Below, piece by piece: positions 1 through 12,727 of a DNA stretch of 64,000 nucleotides. The DNA is from Paralvinella palmiformis (lineage: Eukaryota; Annelida; Polychaeta; Terebellida; Alvinellidae): positions 124,001-188,000 of the forward strand of contig JAODUP010000008.1 in NCBI GenBank assembly GCA_025642065.1. Direction: 5' to 3'. The position numbers and the translations under genes were made by a program. The notes beneath the pieces were generated by a model that saw only the letters and a program-made list of their open reading frames with translations, was not told the DNA's origin and ran no database searches. The first letter of the stretch is position 1, and the number at the start of each line of letters is the position of its first letter.

Positions 1-79
1 CATTAAATATATGTTTTTCTCCTCGTCCATGAATGTTTGTTTACATAACAGGTTGTCTTTGATTTCTAGTTTTATGGGG

Positions 80-240
80 CAATCTGATAGCAAAGTGGTT
101 AGAGCAGTGTGTGTGTGTGTGTTGCAAATGTTTAGGTTGTGGGTACCATTCCAACTCATGCCTGTGTTTGTGGGATATTTCTCAAGAGAGAAGTCTTTCA
201 GCCAGGTGTGACCAACACCAAGGCTAAACAAAACCCACAC
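80..240 (+). repeat. tRNA-derived SINE, family 2, diverged copy
   Basis: A box-A-like stretch (AGCAAAGTGGTTAGAGCA) is followed by a box-B-like GTGGGTACCATTCC and a body containing TTTGTGGGATATTTCTC and CCAGGTGTGACCAACACC. Similar bodies occur at 16021-16170 and 47394-47530. It lies downstream of the DNPH1 exons, probably in an intron. Confidence 0.5.
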
Positions 241-741
241 AATGACCCACTTCCAGTAAGATGTGTTTTGTTTATGTTTGTGTGCTGATTGGGATAATAA
301 AATTTTCACATTTTATGTTATCTTCAGAAACTGCACAAAGTGAAAGCTTGAAGTCCAATACATTTCAATTAGGACAGTAAACATGTATTACACGTGACTG
401 GTGTTATGCACAAAACACCTCCTTAGTTTTGATGGTTTAGTGCTTAATTTATTGGATGAAAGCAAGCATGAATTCATGTAAAGATAGCCCTTTATATTAC
501 ATAAAGCCAAAATATGTTTTGACAAAGCTACAACACAATATTCTATAAATGCTACATTCAGAAACATATAAAATGAAGTAATGTTTTCAGCAGATATTTA
601 CATGAACATACTCATTTACAGATTGTATGCAAGTGCATGCCATTAAAGACACATATTGACTAAAATAATAATTACTTAGGCATGCAATAATTAGACATGC
701 TGGTGGTGAGAAAATAGGATTAAATAAGCAGAATGTCTTAC

Positions 742-810
742 CATCTGCCTGATCAAGCCAACCTATGCTAGAATCATGAATCAACTTGTCAGGAGCACCA
801 ACTAAACCAG
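742..810 (-). CDS. DNPH1: DNPH1 exon 2b (duplicated, diverged copy)
   Basis: This 69-nt exon has acceptor GTTATAG, a possible second in-frame acceptor 9 nt downstream at GGTTTAG, and a GTAAGA donor, phase 1-1. It encodes AGLVGAPDKLIHDSSIGWLD then QADG. Relative to exon 2a it keeps IHD, WL and ADG but has SS where the family has (R/Q)D, so the residue aligned to rat D69 is Ser. Matching phase and open frame suggest a usable alternative or mutually exclusive exon rather than a dead copy, but no transcript evidence is available. Confidence 0.65.
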
Positions 811-1131
811 CTATAACAGAATTTTTAAATTATTGCACAGCCAATTTGCCTACTTCCGAAGTAAGTTCAACATTTCACAAAGTATACATGGGGAAACACT
901 GGCTACAGTGATAACACTCCCTTGGATACTATATGTTGTCAAGAATCTTACTTCAGCAGCCAATAATCCTTTACAGGCAAGTTACTGAACAAATGTTCTG
1001 TGTCTTGCCTCAAACACATTAACTCACCATCTGCTTCATTCAGCCATTTCATATCTCTATCATGTATAAACTTATCTTGATTGATAGTGTCATCTAGAAA
1101 TTTGTATTACAATACTGATTAGTTACAAATG

Positions 1132-1167
<36 letters not shown>

Positions 1168-1509
1168 AAATACTTCTAAAATTTATCATATTTGCATAAT
1201 TCATAAATGTATTTTCTGACCATTAAATAGATTCCAAATGAACTTTACTAATTAAAAGAAATATCAATTCATTGAAATGATAAAGAAATATACAAACAAC
1301 ACTATGTTATCATAATTTACAAAACTTTATCACCACTTCAAGTGAATAAGAAATGTTTAAAACTAACCACTTTTCTCAACATCTGGTTTTCCTACGTGTT
1401 CTGTTAGCACCTTGCCGTACTTCTTTAAGTGGTCAATTATTTTGGCATAAAGACCCATATCGTCTCGTCCAGCCCTGATGCTCCCACAAAAATATATCTT
1501 CAAACTCAT
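742..1509 (-). CDS. DNPH1: 2'-deoxynucleoside 5'-phosphate N-hydrolase 1 (Rcl), 5' part
   Basis: DNPH1/Rcl cleaves the N-glycosidic bond of deoxynucleoside 5'-monophosphates, notably 5-hydroxymethyl-dUMP, and so cleans the nucleotide pool. Coding exon 1 is 1509-1368: ATG, then the family N-terminus KIYFCGSIRAGR (nucleotide-binding loop with the conserved Tyr) and the segment YGKVLTEHVG; it ends in phase 1 at a GTTAGT donor. It is followed by two candidate second exons of the same phase (1-1): 1093-1028 and 810-742. Both encode the IHD..WL..ADG helix. The next family segment (VVAEVTxPSLGVGYE) is not found in the window, so the gene continues past the left edge and is partial here. The start codon is chosen because the conserved KIYFCGSIR follows within four residues. 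Identity is confident; which second exon is used is unknown. Confidence 0.88.
1028..1093 (-). CDS. DNPH1: DNPH1 exon 2a (canonical-like copy)
   Basis: This 66-nt exon is preceded by a TTTCTAG acceptor and followed by a GTGAGT donor, phase 1-1. It encodes DDTINQDKFIHDRDMKWLNE then ADG. The motif matches mammalian Rcl (IHEQDLxWLQQAD), including the Asp that aligns to rat Rcl D69, reported as catalytically important. The copy at 742-810 is a diverged duplicate. Confidence 0.8.
1136..1163. repeat. (CA)n microsatellite
   Basis: About 14 AC/CA dinucleotides between DNPH1 exon 1 and exon 2a. Confidence 0.9.
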
Positions 1510-2526
1510 GATTCTGGAGAAAGGTTTCAGTCAATCTGGAAATATTATAATGAACAATTACTATAACTTTAGTAACATAATCAAATGGCAAAAAGTTATT
1601 TATTCTGTATCAAGCTGTGTATACTAATTTTTTTATGTATGCTGGAAATTGTTTTTAAGATAAATTAATTATGGCTGATTACTCATTTAAAGAAAGATGT
1701 TTAAGCATTAAATTAAATACAGGTACTCCATACCATACCTCATATTTCCACTGATATTTCAGGAGTGAAATAATCGCCATTAACAACTGTAAACCACTGA
1801 AAGCATTTAATTTAATTAAAAGAAATGCTTATCAGAATTAAATCTAATACAAATTTTTTTACATTTTATTGTGTGTGGATTCCAGCTATGGACCAATGAG
1901 ATATTGCATGTATTAGCAAAAAGGGTCTATTTACTAGTATTAGTATAACACTTTAAATCAATTACATGTATAATGAGTCATCTAGATCTACATGGAATTT
2001 TTTTTAATTCTTCGTACTATCATCTTTTCACTCACTGCCAACACCCCCCTTAGAGATTAGACAGATAGATAGAGAAAGTGAGCTAGATTACAAAAGTGAA
2101 TTATAAAAAACTATATGGCTCTATATCTAAGACAGCAAGCTTACAGAAAAGCTGTTAACTAAATGCAGTGATTTGTCTTCACGATGTTCAAGTGTAACAT
2201 GAATATTTGCCACAAAAACAATTTAAGTGGAAAGCTAATTGACACTGCCTGGAACAGAATATGGTGTTCCATGGCCACAGTATGTGGTGTTCTGTATTAG
2301 AAATGAACTTTGACCAAAACCATCTTCTTTTAGTATCAAGGCACAAAATAAGCTCCTCACTGTTAAGCTTCATCAGTGTTGCTTCAGAGCCAATTTTCTC
2401 ATGAGTATCTGGTACACTTGCACTGATAATATATGTTTGCAGATGTCGAAACTGTTCTACTTTAAGGATAATGCCTGATGATACTCTCCAGCCATATACA
2501 TACATGTATGCTAGATTCTTTAGTTT
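1510..2526. other. Intergenic stretch, DNPH1 5' flank
   Basis: AT-rich sequence upstream of the DNPH1 start codon; presumed to hold its promoter and 5' UTR, but no defined element is visible. A 105-codon minus-strand frame at 2188-2505 lacks convincing splice sites or family resemblance and is not called. Confidence 0.4.
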
Positions 2527-2534
2527 GTCAAGAC

Positions 2535-3355
2535 CAGGGTTGGAAAAAATTAAGATTTTTTCGAATAAATCAAATAAATCATATTTTTTCGATTAAATAA
2601 GGCTTTTCCAATCAAATCGATTTTTTTTCAACATTCTCGACAATCTCATATGAAATAATATGTAATTCTGAAAATAAATAAATATGTGGAACATCATAAT
2701 ATACCCAACAGGCTGAACATTTCATTCTTAGCATTTCTAAATAATTAAAACAAAGCTGTTATGTACAAGTTTGAACTTTAAAAAAATATATATACAGTTA
2801 AATCAACTGGCAGTAGCATGCAACAAAACAAACAAACAGTTTGCAGTGCATGTGAATATTCATTACTGGTAACCTCATATCTGAAGGTTGTTTCATCTTT
2901 CACTTCGCTTCATTACCTTTGGAGGTCTCTCAGCCCATTTAGCCTACCTTGTGCACAAAAGTGGCTGTAAAACACCAATCATCATCATCATCATCATTAT
3001 TGATAACCTGATTATTGTCATCTTCATATCAGTTGTCAGAGTCTGAAGTAATGTTTACATTTAGAACTCTGTATATGAACACAAGTTTGGCCGTTTTTGC
3101 TACTCCAAGCCTGTTACGCAGTTTACTGTGTACAAGACCAAATGTTGAAAAGGCTCGTTCCACATCGGAGCTTGATGCAACTGAGCACAGCAAGCATTTA
3201 ATTAACTAAATGATTGTTATTATAAATTTGCACCAATAAAGTGAGTAATCAGGTAAGTATAAATTTAAGATAATCTGGAAAAAATGGAAAAAATCAATGT
3301 TGATTAAATCGATGATTTAATCAATTTGATTAAATCAATGCCAACCCTCACCCTA
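2535..3355 (-). mobile_element. hAT transposon remnant with transposase C-terminus
   Basis: The left end is CAGGGTTGG and the right end has CCAACCCT. The ends are flanked by GTCAAGAC (2527-2534) and GTCAGGAC (3356-3363), an 8-bp target-site duplication with one mismatch, as expected for hAT. The minus strand at about 3020-3180 encodes SSDVERAFSTFGLV followed by KLRNRLGVAKTAKLVF, the typical hAT dimerisation domain. No complete transposase frame is present, so the copy is non-autonomous. A partial SINE lies inside it at 2875-3000. Confidence 0.8.
2875..3000 (+). repeat. SINE family 1, 3' half with (ATC)n tail
   Basis: It matches the 3' body of the full copies at 38569-38763 and 59765-59953 (CTTCATTACCTTTGGAGGT, then GTGCACAAAAGTGGC) and ends in ATCATCATC. 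The tRNA-like head is missing. Confidence 0.75.
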
Positions 3356-5537
<2,182 letters not shown>

Positions 5538-5857
5538 CATCGCCATGTAAATGAAAGTATAGGCTGTAAACCCAGAAATTAACAGCAGCGGGAGGGTGTC
5601 TTTATTAGTTTATAAACCGCAGCCAATTTGATTATAGCCGTTAGTAGCTTAATGGCCATGTTAATAGCCATTAAATAAAACTATTATAACAGGCTCGTCA
5701 CAATTTCCAGCTCCAGACAGGATCCAGATTCAATTACTATATTAGCTCCGCCCATTTGGCTTGTGGCAATCAGAGATTAGAACACATAACAAGATATCGT
5801 CTATCCAGATAAATGGCTTATAATCGTACGCTTCTGTCGTTTGTTTTTGATGGGATT

Positions 5858-6318
5858 ATGAGTGAGTGAGTGAGTGAGTGAGTGAGTGAGTGAGTGAGTG
5901 AGTGGTGGTGGTGGTGGTGGTGGTGGTGGTGGTGAGTGAGTGGTGGTGGTGGTGGTGGTGGTGGTGAGTGGTGGTGGTGGTGAGGAGTGGTGGTGGTGGT
6001 GGTGAGTGAGTGAGTGGTGGTGGTGGTGGGTGGTGGTGAGTGAGTGAGTGAGTGAGTGAGTGAGTGAGTGAGTGAGTGAGTGAGTGAGTGAGTGAGTGAG
6101 TGAGTGAGTGAGTGAGTGAGTGAGTGAGTGAGTGAGTGAGTGAGTGAGTGAGTGAGTGAGTGAGTGAGTGGTGGTGGTGGTGGTGGTGGTGAGTGGTGGT
6201 GGTGGTGGTGAGTGGTGGGGTGGTGGTGGTGGTGGTGGTGGTGGTGGTGAGTGGTGGTGGTGAGTGGTGGTGGTGGTGGTGGTGGTGAGTGAGTGAGTGA
6301 GTGAGTGAGTGAGTGAGT
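5858..6318. repeat. Compound GTGA/GTG minisatellite, about 460 bp
   Basis: Blocks of tetranucleotide GTGA alternate with blocks of trinucleotide GTG; the longest uninterrupted GTGA block runs from about 6037 to 6168. Open frames through it only read repeated Thr/His/Ser/Leu/Pro and are artefacts of the repeat. Confidence 0.97.
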
Positions 6319-6474
6319 TATGAAAACATCCATAATATAGAACATAATATTTCATATTACACGCAGACTGAGACTATTACTTCAACTGAACAATTGTGTC
6401 TTTCCAAAGGATTTAACACAATACTTATCAAGATAATGATTGAGCGGACCGATTTTTCAAGATGAATGACACAG

Positions 6475-6972
6475 CTAAGCGTTAGTTATTCATGTTGACT
6501 TGTAGGGGATTTTTTGCATGGGTTTCATTTGATTAATTAAATTATTTTAAAATTAAATTTTTAGCTGAATGTAAATTGATTTTAATGACGATTTAAAATA
6601 TTTAATGTAGAGTTTTGGAAATATTATTTTACTTGTGTCTGGGAACTAATCATATATGTATCACCTGTATATTATTAAATGTTTTTTTTTATTACATTAG
6701 AGTATTAACACCCATGGCATTTACATAAATATTACATGAATGGCTGATTCAGAAAATAAATAGCTAGTTCACTTTCATTACAAGATATCATGCATCAGTA
6801 CCAATGTTACAGTAATAGGAATCACCCATTGAATTATAATCTATGTGATCATTGATTTTATCCATTCACATCGTCATGTCAGATGACAAAGGTTCTACAT
6901 AAAATAAGTTTGAACTAGACAGGCCGAACCATGACAGCCATACAAACCGCACTGAACGTTACTTGATTTAGT

Positions 6973-7019
<47 letters not shown>

Positions 7020-7262
7020 AATAAAGTCTATGCCTTTCCTACTAAATGCAAAATTACGATCTGGAGATCCCATACCCTTAATGGACTATAAATAAAATCC
7101 AAATATAGCTGGTAAATAGCCTAAATACACCTTTTCATTGTGACATTTATCGGCCACTATACGCATAAATCGCCACGCAACGCAGTGATTCTTAGACTTC
7201 TAACCCGAGACCGTAATGTGAAATTCAGCCGCATGGTGGCAGCAGGGGTAATTGAATCGGTA
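6475..7262. repeat. Dispersed repeat R1, copy 1
   Basis: About 700 bp that reappears at 22420-23105 with high identity. Landmarks are CTGAATGTAAATTGATTTTA/TTGAATGTAAATTGATTTTA, ATCACCTGTATATTATTAAA, CATCGTCATGTCAGATGACA and GGGGTAATTGAATC in the same order. No coding capacity is seen; a (TA)n tract interrupts it at 6977-7017. Confidence 0.8.
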
Positions 7263-7369
7263 GTTGGAATATAGTTGATTAGATAGCTGATAGCTAGCAT
7301 AGCAGATAGCGTCAGGGTCTGACCTGGCTTGGATGAAAAAAAAATACAAACAAATTACAGAATAGACAA

Positions 7370-7373
<4 letters not shown>

Positions 7374-7414
<41 letters not shown>
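7374..7414. repeat. (TA)n microsatellite
   Basis: About 20 AT units. Confidence 0.95.
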
Positions 7415-7416
<2 letters not shown>

Positions 7417-10146
7417 CATTGCTGCCAGTCTTACATTACAGTCTTACTTCCAAATAGTCACTGTACACTTGGAATATAGCTGTAAAAAGGGTAATATAAG
7501 ATGAAATAACTACAATAAATTAGGCAGAATATGCAAATCTCAGATTACAGCAACAAAACGTTTACAATATCACTAACTTAACAGCATCATTACGATTATC
7601 ATTCATATATATATGTTTTATTACAATATTGTAATATGTTAAATCCGACGAAAAAGTTTCTTTTGAAGTATATGGTCGTATATGTTCTTCCTACTGGTCG
7701 TAGCATTTATTGCCGACCAATGATGTTCACGACTTGAACAGATCCAACACGCCTTCCATGATGTCTTCCTTACCGAGAAGAAGGGGATTGTCAGTGATTG
7801 GTCAAAGTGTACTAAGTAAGAAATGAATCCGCTATGAATGCTACAGTTTTTCTATGGCACCGAGACAATAATACGTCTTAGCATCGATCTAGAAAAAAGA
7901 CAATCCCACAATATTGATTTCAATGATTATTTATGGTTTTATTTTAAAATGAGTATACACATGCATATGGCACATTAGTAAATCAAATAATGTCTCACGT
8001 ATTGCTCTTTCGTGGACGTTTTGACACAGTTATCTCAACCTAAACTTCGGAGATTTGTGGTGTGCCTTGAAAGCTGTCATGGACTCACTAACAAAAATAA
8101 GAAGCTGAAACACAAACCAGAACACTCTAAAGAAGAAAAATAATAACATATATATTTTGCGGTTCAGCATAATTACTTCACCGCAATTAATACATTTGAT
8201 ATTAACAACTAAAGAGGGAACATGCTGTCATATCTACTAACATCGGCCAGCGTGTAGTACAGGAACAACGATAATACCTCAAATCAAGATAGATCATAAA
8301 CAAATAATTATTTCCGGGATGTATCGCGTTTTTAGGGTTACAATTAAGGAACACTGACATGGATTACTGGACAATTTCATACCGAGTTTGTGGTAGGAAG
8401 TACATGACTCTGTGTGTGGGTGTTGCTAGATCTTTCCCCAGAGACAAAGAGTGTTAGATAGAGAATCCTATTCTAAATTAAGCCGCGTAATTCTAAATAG
8501 AACAATGAACCCCCACTCAAACAAATTCTTCAACCCCCCTCCCCATAAAGTATTAATTACGCGACATACTATTTAATTCAGAGGCGTTATTTATCATGAG
8601 TAGTGAACTCACACACTTTCGTAATAGAGTGGGACTATCGTTCAGGATTTTCCATATAGTTCCATACATACAGCTTAATTGAAGCTTCAGGATCAGATTA
8701 TGCATCTCTCTCTATCTATATATATGCTTCAGTGGCTTTTTTAGTTTAGTTTTGTGATGTGTCAGAAGGAAGACACCAATGGTTATCCTGGCCCCTTTTT
8801 TATTAAAGTTTTGGTTGAATGTTCAGAAGGAAGACACCAATGGTTATCCTGGTTCCTCAGTTCACATTGTATCATAAATGTGTTTGGATACCTCCCCCAG
8901 AGTAATTTCAATCATGGGATGACGACCGGCTAATTCGGAGGTCATTAGATAATGAGGTATCCAGGTGGTTCAATGTTTTGGTTTTGGGTTCCAATTTTGG
9001 GAATCCTAAAGTTAGTATCTGCAGATCCAGATTCCTTTCCGAACATTATAAATTTACTGGTATTAGCATTGTCTGATTTCCATTTGTCTTCCACGGAGAA
9101 AGAGGGAGACCTTCCTCCATTACTTAATGGCTTCGTCCTTGGATGACTCCCCCACCCAAAAGATCCTGGACCCGCCCATGCGTACTGGTGCACTAGCGAC
9201 AGTGGTGGCAGGGTGACCCCCCACACACATACATGTGAGTCCACAACGCGACTCATCAAGTGATCAACTCACCACAGATGCATAGCACTAGACTAGTAAA
9301 TATAACGCATATTCCGAGTCTCCGTAACATTTTAATATCTCTGGAATGTCATTTCAGCTCATTTCTAATACAATGTTTTTAATTTCCTTACATGCTTCTT
9401 GATAGATAACAAACTGTCATACTAATAACCTATATGTAATTATCATTCGCTGAACGCATTTAATCTTTACTATCCAGTCCACTCACGCATCCAAGGAATA
9501 CATACAGATCTCTCTAACTTTGTTTGTTTTCTTTTGGAAGAGTCGCTGGTTATGAAGCCGAATAATCAAATGGAAAAATGTTTAATAAATCATTTGTGGA
9601 CACGAAAAATAGAACACACCTTCAATTCTATGTGCCATGGAAAAGATATTCAGGTTGGGTTTTAGGTTGAAATTGAATTTTGTACATTAGTCTGAGCGAT
9701 AATATGTAGTTAAAGAGCACGTCTGCTTTAGTAACTTCAGTAACTGAGTAAAAACATAATAATATTATGTATTCAGTTATCACACACACATTTTAGCAAC
9801 GTGGTGTTGATATTGGCAAATATATACTGATATAGTAAATAGTGATATACAAAACATCATAAACATGTATTTGACTTGAAGGTTGAACATTACTGATTAG
9901 ATCTAATCATACATGAATGTGGATGCTTGAAAATTCTGCCTATAAATTTAATAATAAAATAAAAATAGTATGGGCTCTATACTTATTACAATAGGGTAAA
10001 CTGGCTATAGGATATTTATGTAACTTATATAGTCATACATTATTTTAGGCTTACAACCTTATCTCATAAGTTAAGGGGGTAGAATGAAGGTGACACTAAT
10101 TAACTTTTTGTCTTCACTCTTCAGTAGTATACAGGTTTTGTAGTGC
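7415..10146. other. Gene-poor region with minor repeats
   Basis: No supported gene. A 30-base unit (CAGAAGGAAGACACCAATGG, then TTATCCTGG) occurs twice, near 8763 and 8823. A dispersed segment at about 9070-9200 (GAGAAAGAGGGAGACC, then CCCCCACCCAAAAGATCCTGG) recurs diverged at 11283-11408. Confidence 0.5.
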
Positions 10147-10154
10147 TTCAGAAG

Positions 10155-11263
10155 CAGGATTGGCTTTCTCACCAGGCAGAAAGGTATTTCTCCCCTGCCA
10201 TGGGGAGAAACTGGGGAGAAATACCTTTCTACTGGGGAGAAATAGGCAGAAACTGGGGAGAAACTTCTAGATGTGTTTATTTTACAGTGCAAAGCATAAC
10301 CATGTGTAAGCCATAGGTATCATCAAGTACATTTGTACAGGGATACATTTAAATTATTAATGTTTTCATCTGTTTAATAATGTTTAAGAAAAACAACAGA
10401 GTGCTTCCAGACATAATCTCAATGTCTAATTCCCTTGAATATGTTGAATGTTATATGGTAAAGTGCAAAACAAAACTACAAACCTGCAAGATAAAGCAAT
10501 TTGTCCAGCCACAATATTCAACATTTACAAAGTATAAATTTGTATGTCATATGTGCACCTTAAGAGACTATATGTAAATGATCACATTATCAATAGCCAC
10601 GCGAATTTATACTACTGATGATCAGCCAACATATCTGCTCAAGAATAACTAACTAATCTGCTGAGATTGATAAGCCCCATCAGTGTCACATTCATCTAGT
10701 CAATATGAAGTCTAATTACCATATTATAATTAGGCAGTGCAGATACTTCCCTATGCTATGGTGTAATGACAATCATACAGCACTGCCAGTGGGTGAGTGT
10801 TATTACACAGTAGCATCTCTTCATAGTGATACATACATGTAGTTAGTACTACAGACATGATGTTGTCAGTAGTATTCAAGCATGACTAGACACATCATCA
10901 CCCTCCTCATAGTTGATTGGGTATTTGATAGTGTTATGTTGCCTTGCATAACAAAGCAGTCATTATAAAATCAAATTTATTCAGCATTATAATGTATATC
11001 ACTGCACAGATACCAGAAATAAATAATCTCAATCTTTTATCTCACAACGTGATGAATTATTGACATACACTTTAAATAAGTATGTGGCACGTGGAAAATA
11101 TTTATAATTAAATAACTTGTGCTTATGTATATTGGTTTCAAACTGTTAAAGTCTCTATTAAATGGGTATTTTCATGTCAATTTTCCCCAAATTTAGTTTC
11201 TTTTTTTCTAAATGGATAATTACTGTGGTTTTTACCATGATGGGGAGAAACCTGCCAACCCTG
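10155..11263. mobile_element. Non-autonomous hAT element with perfect 8-bp TSD
   Basis: The left end is CAGGATTGG and the right end CCAACCCTG. The element is flanked exactly by TTCAGAAG at 10147-10154 and again at 11264-11271. The left subterminal region is a cluster of GGGGAGAAA/TTTCTCCCC motifs (10160-10265), mirrored by GGGGAGAAACC near the right end. No transposase is recognisable. Its left about 600 bp resembles the interior of the hAT element at 50556-51691. Confidence 0.85.
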
Positions 11264-11282
11264 TTCAGAAGACATCTAAGCA

Positions 11283-11408
11283 TTACCTGATTTCAATTTT
11301 TCTTCTACAGAGAAAGGGGGAGACCCCATCGCATAATGGCTTTGCCCTTGGTTAGATTCCCCCACCCAAAAAATCCTGGATCCACCCCTGCATACTGGTG
11401 CACTAGAG
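11283..11408. repeat. Dispersed repeat, second copy of 9070-9200
   Basis: It shares the order GAGAAAG(G/A)GGGAGACC, AATGGCTT(T/C)G(C/T)CCTTGG, CCCCCACCCAAAA and CTGGTGCACTAG with 9070-9200. Confidence 0.65.
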
Positions 11409-12727
11409 AGTAATTAAGTTATCTTTTTGTCTTCATCTTTGGTCTATAGCTGTTAACCATACCACCATTATTGCCAAAGAATACTTACCTGAACCATTAA
11501 GGATAATGAGTTTGATTCTGCAAAAGGATCAAAACTTCAATTAAAAATTTTTGGGTCAAGACTTACAGTTACACTGTCATTGGCTCACCACATTAAATGG
11601 TGTGATGCTGTCTAACAAAATAAAGAGGTATGATGTTAAAGGATTTTGAGAGTATAAAATACTGTGCCAGACAGCACCCTCCTGAAGTGAAATTTGGCTC
11701 CATCTTTCCATATTGCTCAATCAGTAGTGGAAATAAATGTTCACCCTTTGGTGTGTCATCAGGATCACAGAATTGATCAAACAATTTAAGAAGTATTTCA
11801 TGCAAATGTATTCATTTTCAAAAGAAAGAAATAACATGACCACATTGAAAACAAAAAGGAGTTATATATGGCATTCCCTGCTTTCAACCATTCCCTTCCA
11901 TTAAATTAATCTGCTTTTACTTAGCCTAAATATGACATATAATAAATTCAAAAATTTAAATTTTGCTTCTGCTGGACAATTTAAATGGGAATAATATCAC
12001 TTTGAAGTTAATTATTTATTTGAAATAATAATCATATATGTAAAGGTGTAGACATAAAGACTTGGGCTGTTGAATGCTTCATCAAGTCAGTTTATTTTTA
12101 TAAGGTGAGACCCCTCAGCCATAGCCTTATGGCTCAGATCTGACAAGTGCTGTGAACAAACAAAGGAGTGACCCATTTCTGGATTTCAAAGACACTAACT
12201 TCTATTCTGGAACTTTCAGTATGTGTTAAACACTGTTGATGACAAAAATAACAAACATCTGGAAACATTTTTTTTCTTTTAAATAACTAGACCTGTTATA
12301 AAGTCAAATAAAATGGTGTGTTAGAAGCACCTGTTCTTCCTTTGATGAATCAATCTTGAAAACATGTATGCACTTATACAGTCCTACAGATGACTCCATC
12401 AATTTCCAAACAGTGTTGATGAGGCTCTGAATGATCAGTACTTTCCTCTACCTTTTTGGAGATAAAGGTTACATTTAAATTCTTCCATGGCTGTGCTTAA
12501 ACTGATTCCTCAGCCAATTCTCTTTACTTAGAGTAATGCCCATCTGAATCTTAGTTTGTATATGAAAGAAGACATGAAAATATATATTAAATGTGTATCA
12601 TTATGTATATATACATTATATTATGATAAACACTTTTAACTAGACATATTATTTTAAAAATGAGCAATAAAATTAGTTTAAGCCAATTTAGCCTAAAACA
12701 GATGGATAGACCAACATATTTTAACAG
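11409..12727. other. Intergenic or 5' intron of the propeller gene
   Basis: AT-rich, with no exon I can defend. It may be intron of the gene at 13,013 onward, whose first exons were not located. A minus-strand 70-codon frame at 11593-11805 looks protein-like in composition but has no recognisable family. Confidence 0.35.

Noticed and set aside
2188..2505. 105-codon minus-strand frame with protein-like composition
   Set aside because: No recognised family, no clear splice sites or partner exons; kept only as a remark.
5801..6355. Two overlapping long minus-strand frames rich in Thr, His, Ser, Leu and Pro
   Set aside because: They are simple translations of the GTGA/GTG satellite.
7738..7800. 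Short minus-strand stretch reading NPLLLGKEDIMEGVLDLFKS then stop, like a C-terminal exon
   Set aside because: No acceptor exists between the preceding in-frame stop and this stretch, and a strong donor-like GTAAGG lies inside it; no partner exons were found.
11593..11805. 70-codon minus-strand frame with a plausible helical stretch
   Set aside because: No family resemblance and no exon context.
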